Source: Leadbetterella lacustris (GTDB lineage Bacteria; Bacteroidota; Bacteroidia; Cytophagales; Spirosomataceae). Taken from it: DNA of 64,000 nt. The stretch is taken from the NCBI GenBank assembly GCA_965234335.1, contig OZ248456.1, positions 186,001-250,000 of the forward strand. The letters are read 5' to 3'. The notes below the pieces were generated by a model that was not told the origin of the DNA, searched no databases, and saw only the letters and a list, made by a program, of their open reading frames with translations. Both the position numbers and the translations under genes were made by a program. Every line of letters begins with the position of its first letter. The first letter of the stretch is position 1. Below, piece by piece: positions 45,675 to 54,744 of this stretch.

Positions 45675-46184
45675 TCATAATTCAATAAAACTCTCGTTTA
45701 GTATTATATTTTGGGGGGAGAAAATAACAGCTTTACTTGTTTTTTCCCCTTCTTTAACTGAAATTCTTGCTGTTTTAAAAAAAATAAATCGCAATAGTTC
45801 TTTTGATTCATAAGGATTAAATACTTCTCCTTCTAGTTCAAGAAAGCTTTTTTCTAAACCCTTTTTAAAATCAAATCTATTAAATAAATCATTGAAAATT
45901 ACTTTTTTAAACGTTTGGTTTAATAAAGAATCGTATGAAACAGTTACAGATTTGATTTCAACTTTCCTATTTCCAAATTTTACTTCTTTAATTGTATCTC
46001 TATTCAATTCATTAGAATAAAAAATACATGAATCTAAATGATATCTTTCAACACTATTATTTCCCGATAAATAAAGTGTATCAACATATATCTGATTGGT
46101 AAGCGGATTTTCTTTAATCTTATTACAAGAAAGAAAGATGAAATTCACAAAAATAAGTTTGGCGTATAAAAGAGTTCTAATCAT
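45675..46184 (-). CDS. Hypothetical lipoprotein
   Basis: 169 aa with a leader ending in a lipobox (FIFLSCN). The rest is beta-rich and charged (YVDTLYLSGNNSVERYHLD, REVKFG-like segments). No family recognised. It is 9 bp from the end of gcvT, in the same direction and downstream of it, and may be cotranscribed. Confidence 0.6.
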   Translation of the reverse strand: MIRTLLYAKLIFVNFIFLSCNKIKENPLTNQIYVDTLYLSGNNSVERYHLDSCIFYSNELNRDTIKEVKFGNRKVEIKSVTVSYDSLLNQTFKKVIFNDLFNRFDFKKGLEKSFLELEGEVFNPYESKELLRFIFFKTARISVKEGEKTSKAVIFSPQNIILNESFIEL

Positions 46185-46193
46185 TTTAATACT

Positions 46194-47288
46194 TTACACC
46201 CCAGGCTTCACAAAAGGCAATTTCACCACTTGTGCTTTCACCAGTTTTTCTCTGATTTTAACAAAGATTTCTGTTCCTGCTTTGCTGAATTCTGTTTTTA
46301 CAAAACCCATGGCAATGCCCTTGTTCAAGGTTGGCGATTGCGTGCCTGAGCTTATCTCCCCAATTACATTTCCGTCTGCATCGCAGATTTCGTAGTGGCT
46401 TCTGGGTATTCCGCGGTCAACCATTTCCAAACCGACTAATTTACGTTTTAGTCCAGCTTGCTTTTGAGCCAAAAGATTTTCGCTATTGATAAAACTTTTG
46501 GTAAATTTGGTCACCCAACCCAAGCCTGCTTCAAGCGGTGAAGTTGTGTCTGTGATATCGTTTCCATAAAGACAATAGCCCATTTCAAGTCTCAAAGTGT
46601 CTCTGGCTCCCAAACCAATAGGCTTGATGTCAAACTCTGCTCCTGCTTCAAATATTTTTTTCCAAACCTCCTCGGCGATTTCGTTAGGCAAATAAAGCTC
46701 AAATCCTCCCGCTCCTGTGTAGCCTGTTGCCGAAATTGTAATGTTTTTGTGCCCTGCAAATTCACCCGTAACGAATGTGTAATAATCCATTGTTGAAAGA
46801 TCTACGCTGGTCAGTTTTTGAAGTGTTTCTGTAGCTTTGGGGCCTTGCACGGCAAATAAGCTCGTTGCATCAGAAAGGTCAGTCATTTCAACGCCAAATG
46901 TGTTGTGACTCGAAATCCAGTTCCAATCTTTTTCGATATTACCCGCATTGACCACCAACATGTATTCGTTGTCTTGGATCTTATAAACCAAAAGATCATC
47001 TACAACTCCGCCGTCTTTATTGGGCAAATAAGCATATTGAATTTTTCCATCAAACAAAACAGAAGCATCGTTTGAAGTAACATATTGAATCAAATCTAAA
47101 GCTTTTTCACCTTTCAAATGAAACTCCCCCATGTGCGACACGTCAAACACACCCACGCCTTCACGCACACAACGGTGCTCTTCGTTATCAGATGAATATC
47201 TAACAGGCATATAAAAGCCTGCAAAAGGCACCATTTTGCCACCTATTGATTCGTGAAAGTCACTGAGGGTTATTTTCTTTGCGTCCAT
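46194..47288 (-). CDS. gcvT: Glycine cleavage system aminomethyltransferase (T protein)
   Basis: 364 aa. Family motifs: GKMVPFAGFYMPVRYSS near residue 12, FDVSHMGEFHLKG, SVSATGYTGAGGFELY-like segment near 190, and GLGARDTLRLEMGYCLYGND near 225. The enzyme takes the aminomethyl group from the H protein and transfers a methylene group to tetrahydrofolate, releasing ammonia. H and P proteins are not encoded nearby. Confidence 0.96.
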   Translation of the reverse strand: MDAKKITLSDFHESIGGKMVPFAGFYMPVRYSSDNEEHRCVREGVGVFDVSHMGEFHLKGEKALDLIQYVTSNDASVLFDGKIQYAYLPNKDGGVVDDLLVYKIQDNEYMLVVNAGNIEKDWNWISSHNTFGVEMTDLSDATSLFAVQGPKATETLQKLTSVDLSTMDYYTFVTGEFAGHKNITISATGYTGAGGFELYLPNEIAEEVWKKIFEAGAEFDIKPIGLGARDTLRLEMGYCLYGNDITDTTSPLEAGLGWVTKFTKSFINSENLLAQKQAGLKRKLVGLEMVDRGIPRSHYEICDADGNVIGEISSGTQSPTLNKGIAMGFVKTEFSKAGTEIFVKIREKLVKAQVVKLPFVKPGV

Positions 47289-47381
47289 TTGTTGATTTTT
47301 GTTTTTTTTACAAATATAATATTTGCTTTCGAGAAATGGCTTTGGATGTCTGGCTTTCTGAAGATTATTGGTTTTTTAGGA

Positions 47382-47625
47382 TTATGACTTGTAATTCAAA
47401 TGCTCGGGCAAAGGAATATCCACACAGCTTTCATCCGCTATAGGATTTAACCTATTGTTCGGAATCGGGATAATTCCTGACCAAATAGGAAGTTTTTTGT
47501 CTGACCCGTCGTCATTGGGCATGCCTGTACGCACACGGGCCGATGCTTCTGATATTTCGAAAGACAAAAGTGTGGTTTTATTCAGATTAGCTAGTCCTCT
47601 TTTTAACTGTAAATTAGTTCGACCC
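47382..47625 (-). pseudogene. C-terminal remnant of a pyridoxamine 5'-phosphate oxidase-like flavoprotein
   Basis: The readable frame gives ARVRTGMPNDDGSDKKLPIW, SGIIPI and PLPEHL, preceded in frame by LKRGLANLNKTTLLSFEI; this is the end of a PNPOx-like family member (the consensus has VRTG.P.DDE.DY.LPVWAG). The N-terminal two thirds, with the FMN-binding part, are missing, and the match ends right at the palindrome at 47621-47635. It looks like a gene cut by deletion or repeat insertion. Confidence 0.6.
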
Positions 47626-47800
47626 CTTCAGGGTCGGAGTGACTAAACTCGCTATTTCCCCCGAATTTCATTCAGGGTTATTCATGTTTGACCACTTCGT
47701 GGTCGGGCTAAGGATAAACGTTTCTTGATTTATTAGTCTAAAGGTTTCCCTTTCCACGAAAATTAATTCGGGGTTATTCATGTTTGACCACTTCGTGGTC
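47621..47800. repeat. REP-like palindromes, including a 30-bp direct repeat
   Basis: GACCACTTCGTGGTC occurs at 47690-47704 and 47786-47800, each preceded by GGGTTATTCATGTTT, making a 30-bp direct repeat (47675-47704 and 47771-47800). A related palindrome, GACCCCTTCAGGGTC, is at 47621-47635. The gap between gcvT and the next gene (47289-47821) otherwise holds only the pseudogene remnant. Confidence 0.8.
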
Positions 47801-47821
47801 ATTCTTATAGAAAACTATCAA

Positions 47822-48241
47822 TTATAGTTGCAGTCTAAAATGGTGGTAAACAATCTTCATTCCTTTATTTAAATACAATCTGTGAGCATCAAATCGTTGA
47901 TGACCCGAATCTAAATGAACGGCTGATAGTCCCTCTTTTTTGGCGATTTCTACAACAAAATCAAACAATGCTCCAGCGTGGCCCTTACCCCTGCCCTCTG
48001 GCAAAGTGCTGAGGTCATCAATGTAGATAAATCTCCCTTCAAAAAGCGTGGTCATATACCTAAACCCGCAGGCTGAAACGGCCCTTCCGTTTTCTTCAAT
48101 GAAAATCAGTCTATAACTCTCCTTTTTCATTTCAGGTATAAGATCCAAGAATCTCTCTAAAGTCAAATGCGGTCGCAATGCCTGAATGACCTCTAAGCAT
48201 TTCTTTAAGTCTTCTTCGGTTTCTGCAAATTTTATTTCCAT
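47822..48241 (-). CDS. GNAT-family N-acetyltransferase
   Basis: 139 aa from the ATG at 48241. The motif A region reads YIDDLSTLPEGRGKGHAGALFDF (G-R-G-K-G-H-A-G acetyl-CoA loop), followed by GLSAVHLDSGHQRFDAHRLYLNKG, the typical GNAT C-terminal part. The substrate is unknown. It follows ndh in the same direction, 112 bp from its end. Confidence 0.85.
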   Translation of the reverse strand: MEIKFAETEEDLKKCLEVIQALRPHLTLERFLDLIPEMKKESYRLIFIEENGRAVSACGFRYMTTLFEGRFIYIDDLSTLPEGRGKGHAGALFDFVVEIAKKEGLSAVHLDSGHQRFDAHRLYLNKGMKIVYHHFRLQL

Positions 48242-48352
48242 CGTATTTTTATTACACCACAAAACTATGTTTTTATTGGCTGAAACGGATGGTACATTGA
48301 TATTAGGGATAGTTTATTTTGGTGTAATGTCAAAGTTTTATGAAAACAACCC

Positions 48353-49633
48353 CTATTCCTTAAACTTAGGCTTAATTATCAGTCTCAAAGACTGATCATA
48401 AGTGATATAATTCCAAAGCCAGTTGATGAAAATCAGGATTTTGTTTTTTACGCCCAAAATAGACATCAGGTGCACAAACATCCATACATACCATGCAAAT
48501 GTGCCTTGAAATTTCCAAAATGGCAAATCCACTACCGCCAAGTTTCGCCCAATAGTGGCCATAGAACCCAAGTCTTTGTATTTGAATGACTTCGGACTTT
48601 GATTGTTGATAATTTTCGTGAAATTTTGAGCCAATAGTTTGCCTTGTTGAATGGCCGGTTGTGCCATTTGCGGGTGACCGTCAGGGAAATCAGCATCGGC
48701 AGTCATCAATGCCAAATCGCCCAAAGCGAAGATGTTTTTAAAACCCTCTACTTGGTTAAATTCGTTCACTTTTATTCTTCCGCCTCGGCCAAAAATTTCT
48801 GACGAAAAACCTGTTATTGCATTGGCTTTAACACCAGCCGCCCAAACCACATTGTTGGTTCTTATTTTTTCGTCCGTACTGCTGTAGGCATATTCCCCGT
48901 CAAAATCTACTATTCTTATACCCGTTTTCACGATTACACCCAACTTCTCAAGATATTCTTTTCCTTTGGCAGAAGCTTGGTCTGACATAACTTCCAACAC
49001 TTCGGGCGACGACTCAAAAAGGTAGATTTTCATTAATTTGAAATCCAATTCGGGATAATCTTTGGGCAAAATGATTTTTTTCATTTCGGCCAATGTACCC
49101 GAAACCTCCACGCCTGTGGGGCCACCGCCCACCACAACCATATTCATTAGGCCTTCTCTTTCTAATGGATCTTCTGTCGTTAAAGCATCTTCAAGGTTTT
49201 GCAATACTCGGTTTCTTAAAAAGATGGCTTCAGAAACTGACTTCATCGGAATGGCCTTGTCCATCATGTTTTGATTTCCAAAAAAATTGGTGTCTGTGCC
49301 CAAGCCCAAAACAAGATAATCGTAAGAAATTTCGCCCAAATCTGAGGTTATCGATTGCTTTGAGCTGTCCAAAGCATTTACTTTTGTAATTCTGATGTGT
49401 ACATTGGGAGTATATTGGAATATCTTTCGCAGCGGAAACGAAATAGAACTCGGCTCTAACCCCGCCATAGCCACCTGATAAAAGAGCGGCTGAAATTGGT
49501 GATAATTATTTTTATCGATTAATACGATTTGGAAATCCTGCTTAGCGAGTTTTTGAGCAAAAACGAGGCCACCAAAGCCTGCTCCCACTATTACTACTCT
49601 TTTTTGATTGGTTTCTGGTATGTTCGGATTCAT
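48353..49633 (-). CDS. ndh: Type II NADH:quinone oxidoreductase
   Basis: 426 aa. The FAD Rossmann motif VVIVGAGFGGLVFAQKL is at residues 13-29, the NADH site MVVVGGGPTGVEVSG near 163, and FALGDLA near 305 contacts FAD. The C-terminal end has a hydrophobic/amphipathic stretch (FAWYVWMFVHLMSILG, ILIFINWLWNYI) that ties the enzyme to the membrane. It passes electrons from NADH to quinone without pumping protons. Confidence 0.94.
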   Translation of the reverse strand: MNPNIPETNQKRVVIVGAGFGGLVFAQKLAKQDFQIVLIDKNNYHQFQPLFYQVAMAGLEPSSISFPLRKIFQYTPNVHIRITKVNALDSSKQSITSDLGEISYDYLVLGLGTDTNFFGNQNMMDKAIPMKSVSEAIFLRNRVLQNLEDALTTEDPLEREGLMNMVVVGGGPTGVEVSGTLAEMKKIILPKDYPELDFKLMKIYLFESSPEVLEVMSDQASAKGKEYLEKLGVIVKTGIRIVDFDGEYAYSSTDEKIRTNNVVWAAGVKANAITGFSSEIFGRGGRIKVNEFNQVEGFKNIFALGDLALMTADADFPDGHPQMAQPAIQQGKLLAQNFTKIINNQSPKSFKYKDLGSMATIGRNLAVVDLPFWKFQGTFAWYVWMFVHLMSILGVKNKILIFINWLWNYITYDQSLRLIIKPKFKE

Positions 49634-49801
49634 GTTATTTTAATGAAACAAGATTTTGAGAAAAGAAATATTCTCTCATAATCTCTATTTTGAAGGAATT
49701 ATTTATTTTTAACGAAATGATTTACAAAAATAGTTTCTTTTAGCCATATTTACCCTCCAAAGATTACCTTTCACAGCGTTTTATATATTCAAGCCATTAT
49801 A

Positions 49802-50626
49802 ATGAAAAAACTGCTTTTTAGTATAGTCCTTTTTGTTGGACTAAGTTCTTTATCTGTTCAAAATGTAAAATGGGTAGCCATTGGCGACTCCATTACCTAT
49901 TTAAACGACCATCCCGAACAAACGGGAAATCGGGTGAAAAAAGGCTACATGACAAGAGTATGCGAAAAGCTTCCTCATATTTCTTATGTCAACCAAGGTC
50001 ATAATGGCTGGACGGCCACAAGAATTGCCGAGAAAATAGAAGACCTTAAAATCGAGAAAGCAGATATTTACACCGTTTTTCTTGGTACAAATGACTGGTG
50101 GGGCGGAAAACCACTCGGAACTTTGGCTGACTTTGAGAAAAACACTGGACTTGGAACGGTAAATGGTGCTTTTAGGGTAATTATTGACAAACTAAAAGGC
50201 CTTAATAAAAACGCTAAAATTGTCTTAATCACGCCCATGCAAAGAGGTGACTTTGTATATTTGGCAAACATGAAAAACAATGCGTTTGGGTCATATAAAG
50301 ACAAAAATGGGCAGTTTTTGGAACAATTTGTAGAAGCCATAAAAGAAATAGGGAAATCTGAAAATATGCAGGTAGTGGATTTATACCATAACAAAAGTCT
50401 TTCTGTTAAAAACGCTGTGAAATATAAATTGCTTAAAGACCCAGAAACAGGCTTGAACAAGAAATTTAAATATCCTACTTACACAAAAATCTCCTTCTAT
50501 CCCGAAAAAGACGAATATCCTTACCCTATAGATGCGGTGGCTATGACCTACGACGGACTCCATCCTTCTGACCGTGGCAACGAGATAATTGCAAAAGCGA
50601 TTGTAAAAGCGTTTATAAAAAAGTGA
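49802..50626 (+). CDS. Secreted SGNH/GDSL-type hydrolase
   Basis: 274 aa with a signal peptide. Catalytic blocks: WVAIGDSITYL (nucleophile Ser), FLGTNDWWGG (Asn block III) and YDGLHPSDRGN (Asp-x-x-His). These place it with secreted lipase/acetylesterase-like SGNH hydrolases, many of which deacetylate polysaccharides. The substrate is not determinable from sequence. Confidence 0.9.
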   Translation: MKKLLFSIVLFVGLSSLSVQNVKWVAIGDSITYLNDHPEQTGNRVKKGYMTRVCEKLPHISYVNQGHNGWTATRIAEKIEDLKIEKADIYTVFLGTNDWWGGKPLGTLADFEKNTGLGTVNGAFRVIIDKLKGLNKNAKIVLITPMQRGDFVYLANMKNNAFGSYKDKNGQFLEQFVEAIKEIGKSENMQVVDLYHNKSLSVKNAVKYKLLKDPETGLNKKFKYPTYTKISFYPEKDEYPYPIDAVAMTYDGLHPSDRGNEIIAKAIVKAFIKK

Positions 50627-50766
50627 TTTTATTTAGCTAATATTGCCTAAATTTTAAACACAAACCGAAATTAGGTAAAATGAAACGTTCATGACTAAGG
50701 TTTTAGACACAAAAAAGAAATGATATTTCATTGCGTCTTTATGCCTTAGCGGTAAATTATAAACAG

Positions 50767-51483
50767 ATGAAAACTGAGATATTCGAGAACCACAAGTCCC
50801 TTTCTGATGCCGTGGCAAATCACATTATAGAAATTGTAAGAAAGAAACCAACCGCAACCTTAGTTTTGACCTCAGGTAATACACCCATTTTGGCATATCA
50901 AAAAATAACAGAATTGGCAAAAACAGAAGACTTTGCCCAGACTTTTATCATAGGTCTAGACGAGTGGGTGGGTATTTCTGGCGAAAGCGAAGGCAGTTGT
51001 AGATATATAGTAGAACAAAACCTCCTCAAACCTCTAAATATTTCTGAATCAAATTATACTTTTTTTGATTCTGTGACAGACGATTTGGAATCAGAATGCA
51101 AAAGGATAGACGAATTGATTTTTGCTCGAGGCGGACTCGATTATATTCTTGTTGGTTTGGGTACAAACGGACACCTCGGGCTAAATGAGCCAGGTTCGTC
51201 GTTTGATGCCTATTGTCAGGTGACTGATTTGGAAGAAATAACAGCTACAGTTGGTCAAAAATATTTTAATTCAGCAACACCGTTAACAAGAGGAATAACC
51301 GTTGGCTTAAAACACCTTCTAGAAGCAAAAGAAGCCATGATTATGGCCAATGGAGAGTCAAAAGCCGAAATTGTGAAAAAATTAGTTTCGGAAGAAATAA
51401 ACGAAAAGCTTCCTGCTACCGTTTTGAGAAAACACAGCAACGGTTTGTTGTGGATTGATAAGACAGCAGCGGCTGATTTGTAA
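50767..51483 (+). CDS. Glucosamine-6-phosphate deaminase/6-phosphogluconolactonase family protein
   Basis: 238 aa from the ATG at 50767. Motifs: LVLTSGNTPILAYQKI, GLDEWVGI and GLGTNGHLGLNEPGS, the last being the NagB active-site signature. It is a NagB/AgaI-like isomerase that converts an amino sugar phosphate (glucosamine- or galactosamine-6-phosphate) into a ketose phosphate plus ammonia. An in-frame ATG at 50731 lies within a dispersed repeat (TCTTTATGCCTTAGCGG) that also precedes fabG, so the later start is chosen. Confidence 0.85.
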   Translation: MKTEIFENHKSLSDAVANHIIEIVRKKPTATLVLTSGNTPILAYQKITELAKTEDFAQTFIIGLDEWVGISGESEGSCRYIVEQNLLKPLNISESNYTFFDSVTDDLESECKRIDELIFARGGLDYILVGLGTNGHLGLNEPGSSFDAYCQVTDLEEITATVGQKYFNSATPLTRGITVGLKHLLEAKEAMIMANGESKAEIVKKLVSEEINEKLPATVLRKHSNGLLWIDKTAAADL

Positions 51484-51492
51484 TTTCCAAAA

Positions 51493-51906
51493 ATGAAAAA
51501 TATCGCAAAAATAGATTTCAGCACTGAGATAGTTTTTAATACTTCGCGAAGTAGCGGATCCGGAGGGCAAAATATAAATAAAGTAGAAACAAAGGTAGAA
51601 TTGAGGTTCGATCTTAATGCCTCTGTCCTTTTGGACGACGCTGAAAAAGTAAAAATCAAAGAAAAACTCAAAAACCAGATTAACCAAGAAAACGAACTAT
51701 TGGTAGTTTGTCAGGAAAGTCGATCTCAGCTGAAAAACAAAGAACTGGCATTAAAGAAATTCAAGGAATTATTGACATCGGCTCTAACTGTTCAGAAGAA
51801 GCGAAAACCCACCAAACCAACACTTGAAAAAATAGAAAAAAGACTAAAAACCAAGAGAATAAACGCCGAAAAGAAAGCAACGCGTGCAAGGCCTGTGCAG
51901 GACTAG
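51493..51906 (+). CDS. arfB: Peptidyl-tRNA hydrolase ArfB-like protein
   Basis: 137 aa. The catalytic SGSGGQNINKVETKVELRF contains the GGQ motif of class I release factors, and the C-terminal tail is basic and helical (KRKPTKPTLEKIEKRLKTKR). ArfB rescues stalled ribosomes by inserting the tail in the empty mRNA channel and hydrolysing the peptidyl-tRNA. It starts 9 bp after the NagB-like gene. Confidence 0.92.
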   Translation: MKNIAKIDFSTEIVFNTSRSSGSGGQNINKVETKVELRFDLNASVLLDDAEKVKIKEKLKNQINQENELLVVCQESRSQLKNKELALKKFKELLTSALTVQKKRKPTKPTLEKIEKRLKTKRINAEKKATRARPVQD

Positions 51907-51912
51907 AGAGCA

Positions 51913-52000
51913 GTAAAGCCGTAATGCATTGCGGATTAGCATAGTAATACGCAATGCATTGTCACTCATGTATCGTAAAGCCGCAATGCATTGCGGATTA
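51913..52000. repeat. Palindromic AATGCATT repeats, three copies
   Basis: GTAAAGCCGTAATGCATTGC (start of 51913-51938) and GTAAAGCCGCAATGCATTGC (start of 51975-52000) are 26-bp direct repeats, both ending GGATTA; a third half-copy, ACGCAATGCATTGTC, is at 51949-51963. Each carries the self-complementary CGCAATGCATTGCG core. Confidence 0.75.
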
Positions 52001-52011
52001 AATGAAAAAAA

Positions 52012-52371
52012 ATGAAAAAAAACCTAATAATCGCCCTCATCATCATCAGCACAACATGGAGTTGTCAACAAAAACCTAAACTTATGGGCACGACCATTAA
52101 AGTTGGAGAAAGCATTACCCATGAATTGGACGGAAATCCAACGACGGGTTATACATGGCAATACAAAGCTGAAAATCCAGAAATTGTAAAAATATCTGAG
52201 GAAATAGTAAGCGAAAACAAAAATGGCATGGTAGGAACACCGTCGAAGTTTAAATACAAAATAGAAGGAGTAAAAAGAGGGAGTACACAAATACTATTTA
52301 CCTATCAAAGGTCTTGGGAAAAAGATGTAGCTCCCGCCCAAACTGATACCTTGAATATAAATGTTGAATAA
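52012..52371 (+). CDS. Chagasin/I42-family protease inhibitor lipoprotein
   Basis: 119 aa with a lipobox leader (MKKNLIIALIIISTTWSCQ). The three inhibitor loops are visible: NPTTGYTW, the GMVGTPS loop and RSWE, matching chagasin-type inhibitors (NPTTG, GxxG, RPW). Such proteins inhibit papain-like cysteine proteases in the envelope. Confident because all three loops and size agree. Confidence 0.88.
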   Translation: MKKNLIIALIIISTTWSCQQKPKLMGTTIKVGESITHELDGNPTTGYTWQYKAENPEIVKISEEIVSENKNGMVGTPSKFKYKIEGVKRGSTQILFTYQRSWEKDVAPAQTDTLNINVE

Positions 52372-52433
52372 TTGCCAGGTGATTTTTGCCACGAATGCAC
52401 GAACAAAGCTGTGCATTCGTGAGCATTATGAGG

Positions 52434-53858
52434 CTATTTTCTATAATCTATAGGTGGCTTTCTGTCGCCAGCGAGCGACTTGTAATCAAAGTCTTTACCG
52501 CCACGCATTTTATATAGTTCTTCTTTAGATTTTTCTATCAAACTCGTATCCAAAAAGAGGTCTTTTGCCGTTAAAGCCATAGTTTTAGCGGCGTTTATCA
52601 TGCCTTTGTGGCCGATACTCATGCCGTTGCAAGCTACTGCCTGCCAGCTATGAGCAGGCACTCCCGGCACCCAAGTGGCCGTGGAAAGCCCTGCGGTGGG
52701 CACAACCCAACTTACATCGCCAACGTCTGTTGAGGCTGGTATGCCCAGACCAGAAGTATAAGGTTTTATTTCGTCGGCCGATTCAATGGTAGCCAAAGAA
52801 GTCGAAAAAACGGTCTTTCTGATATCTTCAGCAAATTTTTTCTCTTCTGAAGTGAATTTTACACCCCCCACTATTTCAAGATTTTTTTGCATAGCTTTAG
52901 CCAATGTTTCGTTCGGAAGTAGATTATACAAACCCGCCATTATCTCGTGACTCATTTTGGTTTCTGTACCCAATGCTGCTGCCTGTGCGGCTTTATGCAC
53001 TCTGTTCCAAACTTCTTCCATGCCTTTGGCTGATGGGTGGCGAACAGTATATTCCACCATGGCATAATCAGGTACGATGTTGGAGGTTAAGCCTCCGTTC
53101 TTTATCACATAATGAATCCTTGTTTCGGGTGAAATATGCTCTCTCATCAAGTTTACCATGTAATTCATGGCCTCCACGGCATCTAAGGCCGAACGACCTT
53201 TTTCTGGTGCTGCCGAAGCATGAGCGGCAAGGCCTTCAAAAGTAAAGTTTGTAACTCGGTAGGCCAATGATGAGTTTGGGCTGGCGTTGTTATTGTCTCC
53301 AGGGTGCCAGTTGATTACGGCATCTATGTCCTTAAAAACACCTGCTTGTACCAAATACGTCTTCCCGCCACCTGCTCCTTCTTCAGCTGGTGTTCCTATG
53401 AGTTTTATGGTTCCTTTTATTTTATTCTTTTCCATCCATGCTTTGGTAGAAATAGCCGCAGCCACCGAACCTACTCCGAACAAATTATGTCCGCAGCCAT
53501 GCCCGTAACCGTTAAGGGCTTTTGCTTTTTTGGTTGGGATGGCTTCTTGTGAAAGACCCGGCAAAGCATCCATTTCGGCCAAAACTCCAATAGTTGGATA
53601 GCCGGAGCCGTAAGTTGCAACAAAAGCGGTTGTCATTTCTCCAACACCTTTTTTTATAGAAAACCCATTGGCTTCCAATTCTTTCATTAACAAGGCAGCT
53701 GTTTTTTCTTCCAAATAACCGGGCTCTGCCCATTGCCAAATCTGATCTGACATGCCGGTGTATTTCTTGTAGTTTTGGTCGAGATGAGACACAATCTCAT
53801 TTTGAGCAAACAGATTTCCTGCAAAAACCAAGCAAAATAAAAAGACCACTTTTTTCAT
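52434..53858 (-). CDS. Secreted M20-family amidohydrolase (AbgB-like)
   Basis: 474 aa with signal peptide (KKVVFLFCLVFAGNLFAQ). Metal-site regions include NGYGHGCGHNLFG near residue 118, GTPAEEGAGGGK near 155, WHPGD near 185 and the C-terminal PASTDVGDVSWVVPT. The nearest relatives I recall are aminobenzoyl-glutamate hydrolase type peptidases. It probably cleaves amide-linked amino acid conjugates. A dispersed repeat (ACCGCAAATTCGCC on the plus strand) lies just upstream of its start. Confidence 0.88.
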   Translation of the reverse strand: MKKVVFLFCLVFAGNLFAQNEIVSHLDQNYKKYTGMSDQIWQWAEPGYLEEKTAALLMKELEANGFSIKKGVGEMTTAFVATYGSGYPTIGVLAEMDALPGLSQEAIPTKKAKALNGYGHGCGHNLFGVGSVAAAISTKAWMEKNKIKGTIKLIGTPAEEGAGGGKTYLVQAGVFKDIDAVINWHPGDNNNASPNSSLAYRVTNFTFEGLAAHASAAPEKGRSALDAVEAMNYMVNLMREHISPETRIHYVIKNGGLTSNIVPDYAMVEYTVRHPSAKGMEEVWNRVHKAAQAAALGTETKMSHEIMAGLYNLLPNETLAKAMQKNLEIVGGVKFTSEEKKFAEDIRKTVFSTSLATIESADEIKPYTSGLGIPASTDVGDVSWVVPTAGLSTATWVPGVPAHSWQAVACNGMSIGHKGMINAAKTMALTAKDLFLDTSLIEKSKEELYKMRGGKDFDYKSLAGDRKPPIDYRK

Positions 53859-53965
53859 GTGTTTATTGTTTTACCGCAAATTCGCCAAGACGCTAAAAGA
53901 TGATTATTTCCCTTCAAGTCTAAGGTTTTCTCACGGATATTTTATAATTAATTTTTATTGAAAAA

Positions 53966-54081
53966 CTCAAAACCCACCACTCATAACTCCAAACTCACAA
54001 CCCAAAACTAAAAACTCAAAACACAGCACTCATAACTCACAACTAAAAACTCAAAACACAGCACTCACAACTCAAAACTCA
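53966..54081. repeat. CA-rich low-complexity tandem repeat
   Basis: The unit AACTAAAAACTCAAAACACA, followed by GCACTCA, recurs about twice with further degenerate AACTCA/ACCACTCATAACTC pieces. The strand is almost free of G, a strong composition bias. No gene is supported. Confidence 0.7.
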
Positions 54082-54654
54082 ATTCAAACGAGGATCTACC
54101 GGATAATTGGCCAAAACTTTATAATCTCCGCCCATTCGTTTCAAAACTGTACGCCAAAATTGATTGGTATATTCTTCAAAAAGCACATCGGAGTTGATAT
54201 CCGAAACAAACCAAGTGTTTTGTGCCAATTCGTTCCCCAACTGACCTGCACCCCAACCTGAATAACCGATAAAGAAGCGAATATCTTCGCTTTTAATAGT
54301 CCCGATACTTAAAAGGCTCTTTATGGATTCAAAATCGCCCGACCAAAAAATTCCGTTGCCCAAGTCGATAGAATCTTCAATCAAATGACCCAAACGATGA
54401 ACAAAATGTAGCGTGTTTTGCTCCACTGGTCCACCAATAAAAAGCGGAAATTCTGCATAAATATCATCCACTACATCGGCAATAGTATTTTTTGAAACAT
54501 TATTCAACACCAATCCAAACGAGCCCTCTTTGTTGTGTTCACAAATGAGTACCACACTACGTTCGAAATTTGGGTCTCCAAGAAATGGCTCTGCAATCAA
54601 TACTTTACCCGCATTTGGTATTTCATTCATGAGGAAATTTTGTATTTTTGGCAA
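54079..54654 (-). CDS. YqgE/AlgH family protein
   Basis: 191 aa. It starts with PNAGKVLIAEPFLGDPNFERSVVLIC and contains GSFGLVLNN, FIGGPVE and FIGYSGWGAGQLGNE, all hallmarks of the conserved AlgH/DUF179 fold. The function is unknown, though it is widespread. The end of its frame touches the CA-rich repeats. Confidence 0.9.
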   Translation of the reverse strand: MPKIQNFLMNEIPNAGKVLIAEPFLGDPNFERSVVLICEHNKEGSFGLVLNNVSKNTIADVVDDIYAEFPLFIGGPVEQNTLHFVHRLGHLIEDSIDLGNGIFWSGDFESIKSLLSIGTIKSEDIRFFIGYSGWGAGQLGNELAQNTWFVSDINSDVLFEEYTNQFWRTVLKRMGGDYKVLANYPVDPRLN

Positions 54655-54744
54655 ATTAGAAATTTTACCTTTCGAAACAAATAAAAAACAACTTTTCGAA
54701 ATTTATAGAATCAAAATTTTATTTCAATCAAAAATAACGTTAAC

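Noticed and set aside
50731..50766. Upstream ATG for the NagB-like gene
   Set aside because: The 12 extra residues are encoded by a dispersed intergenic repeat also found before fabG.
53966..54081. Possible coding region in CA-rich DNA
   Set aside because: Only low-complexity tandem sequence with strong strand bias; no start, no plausible protein.
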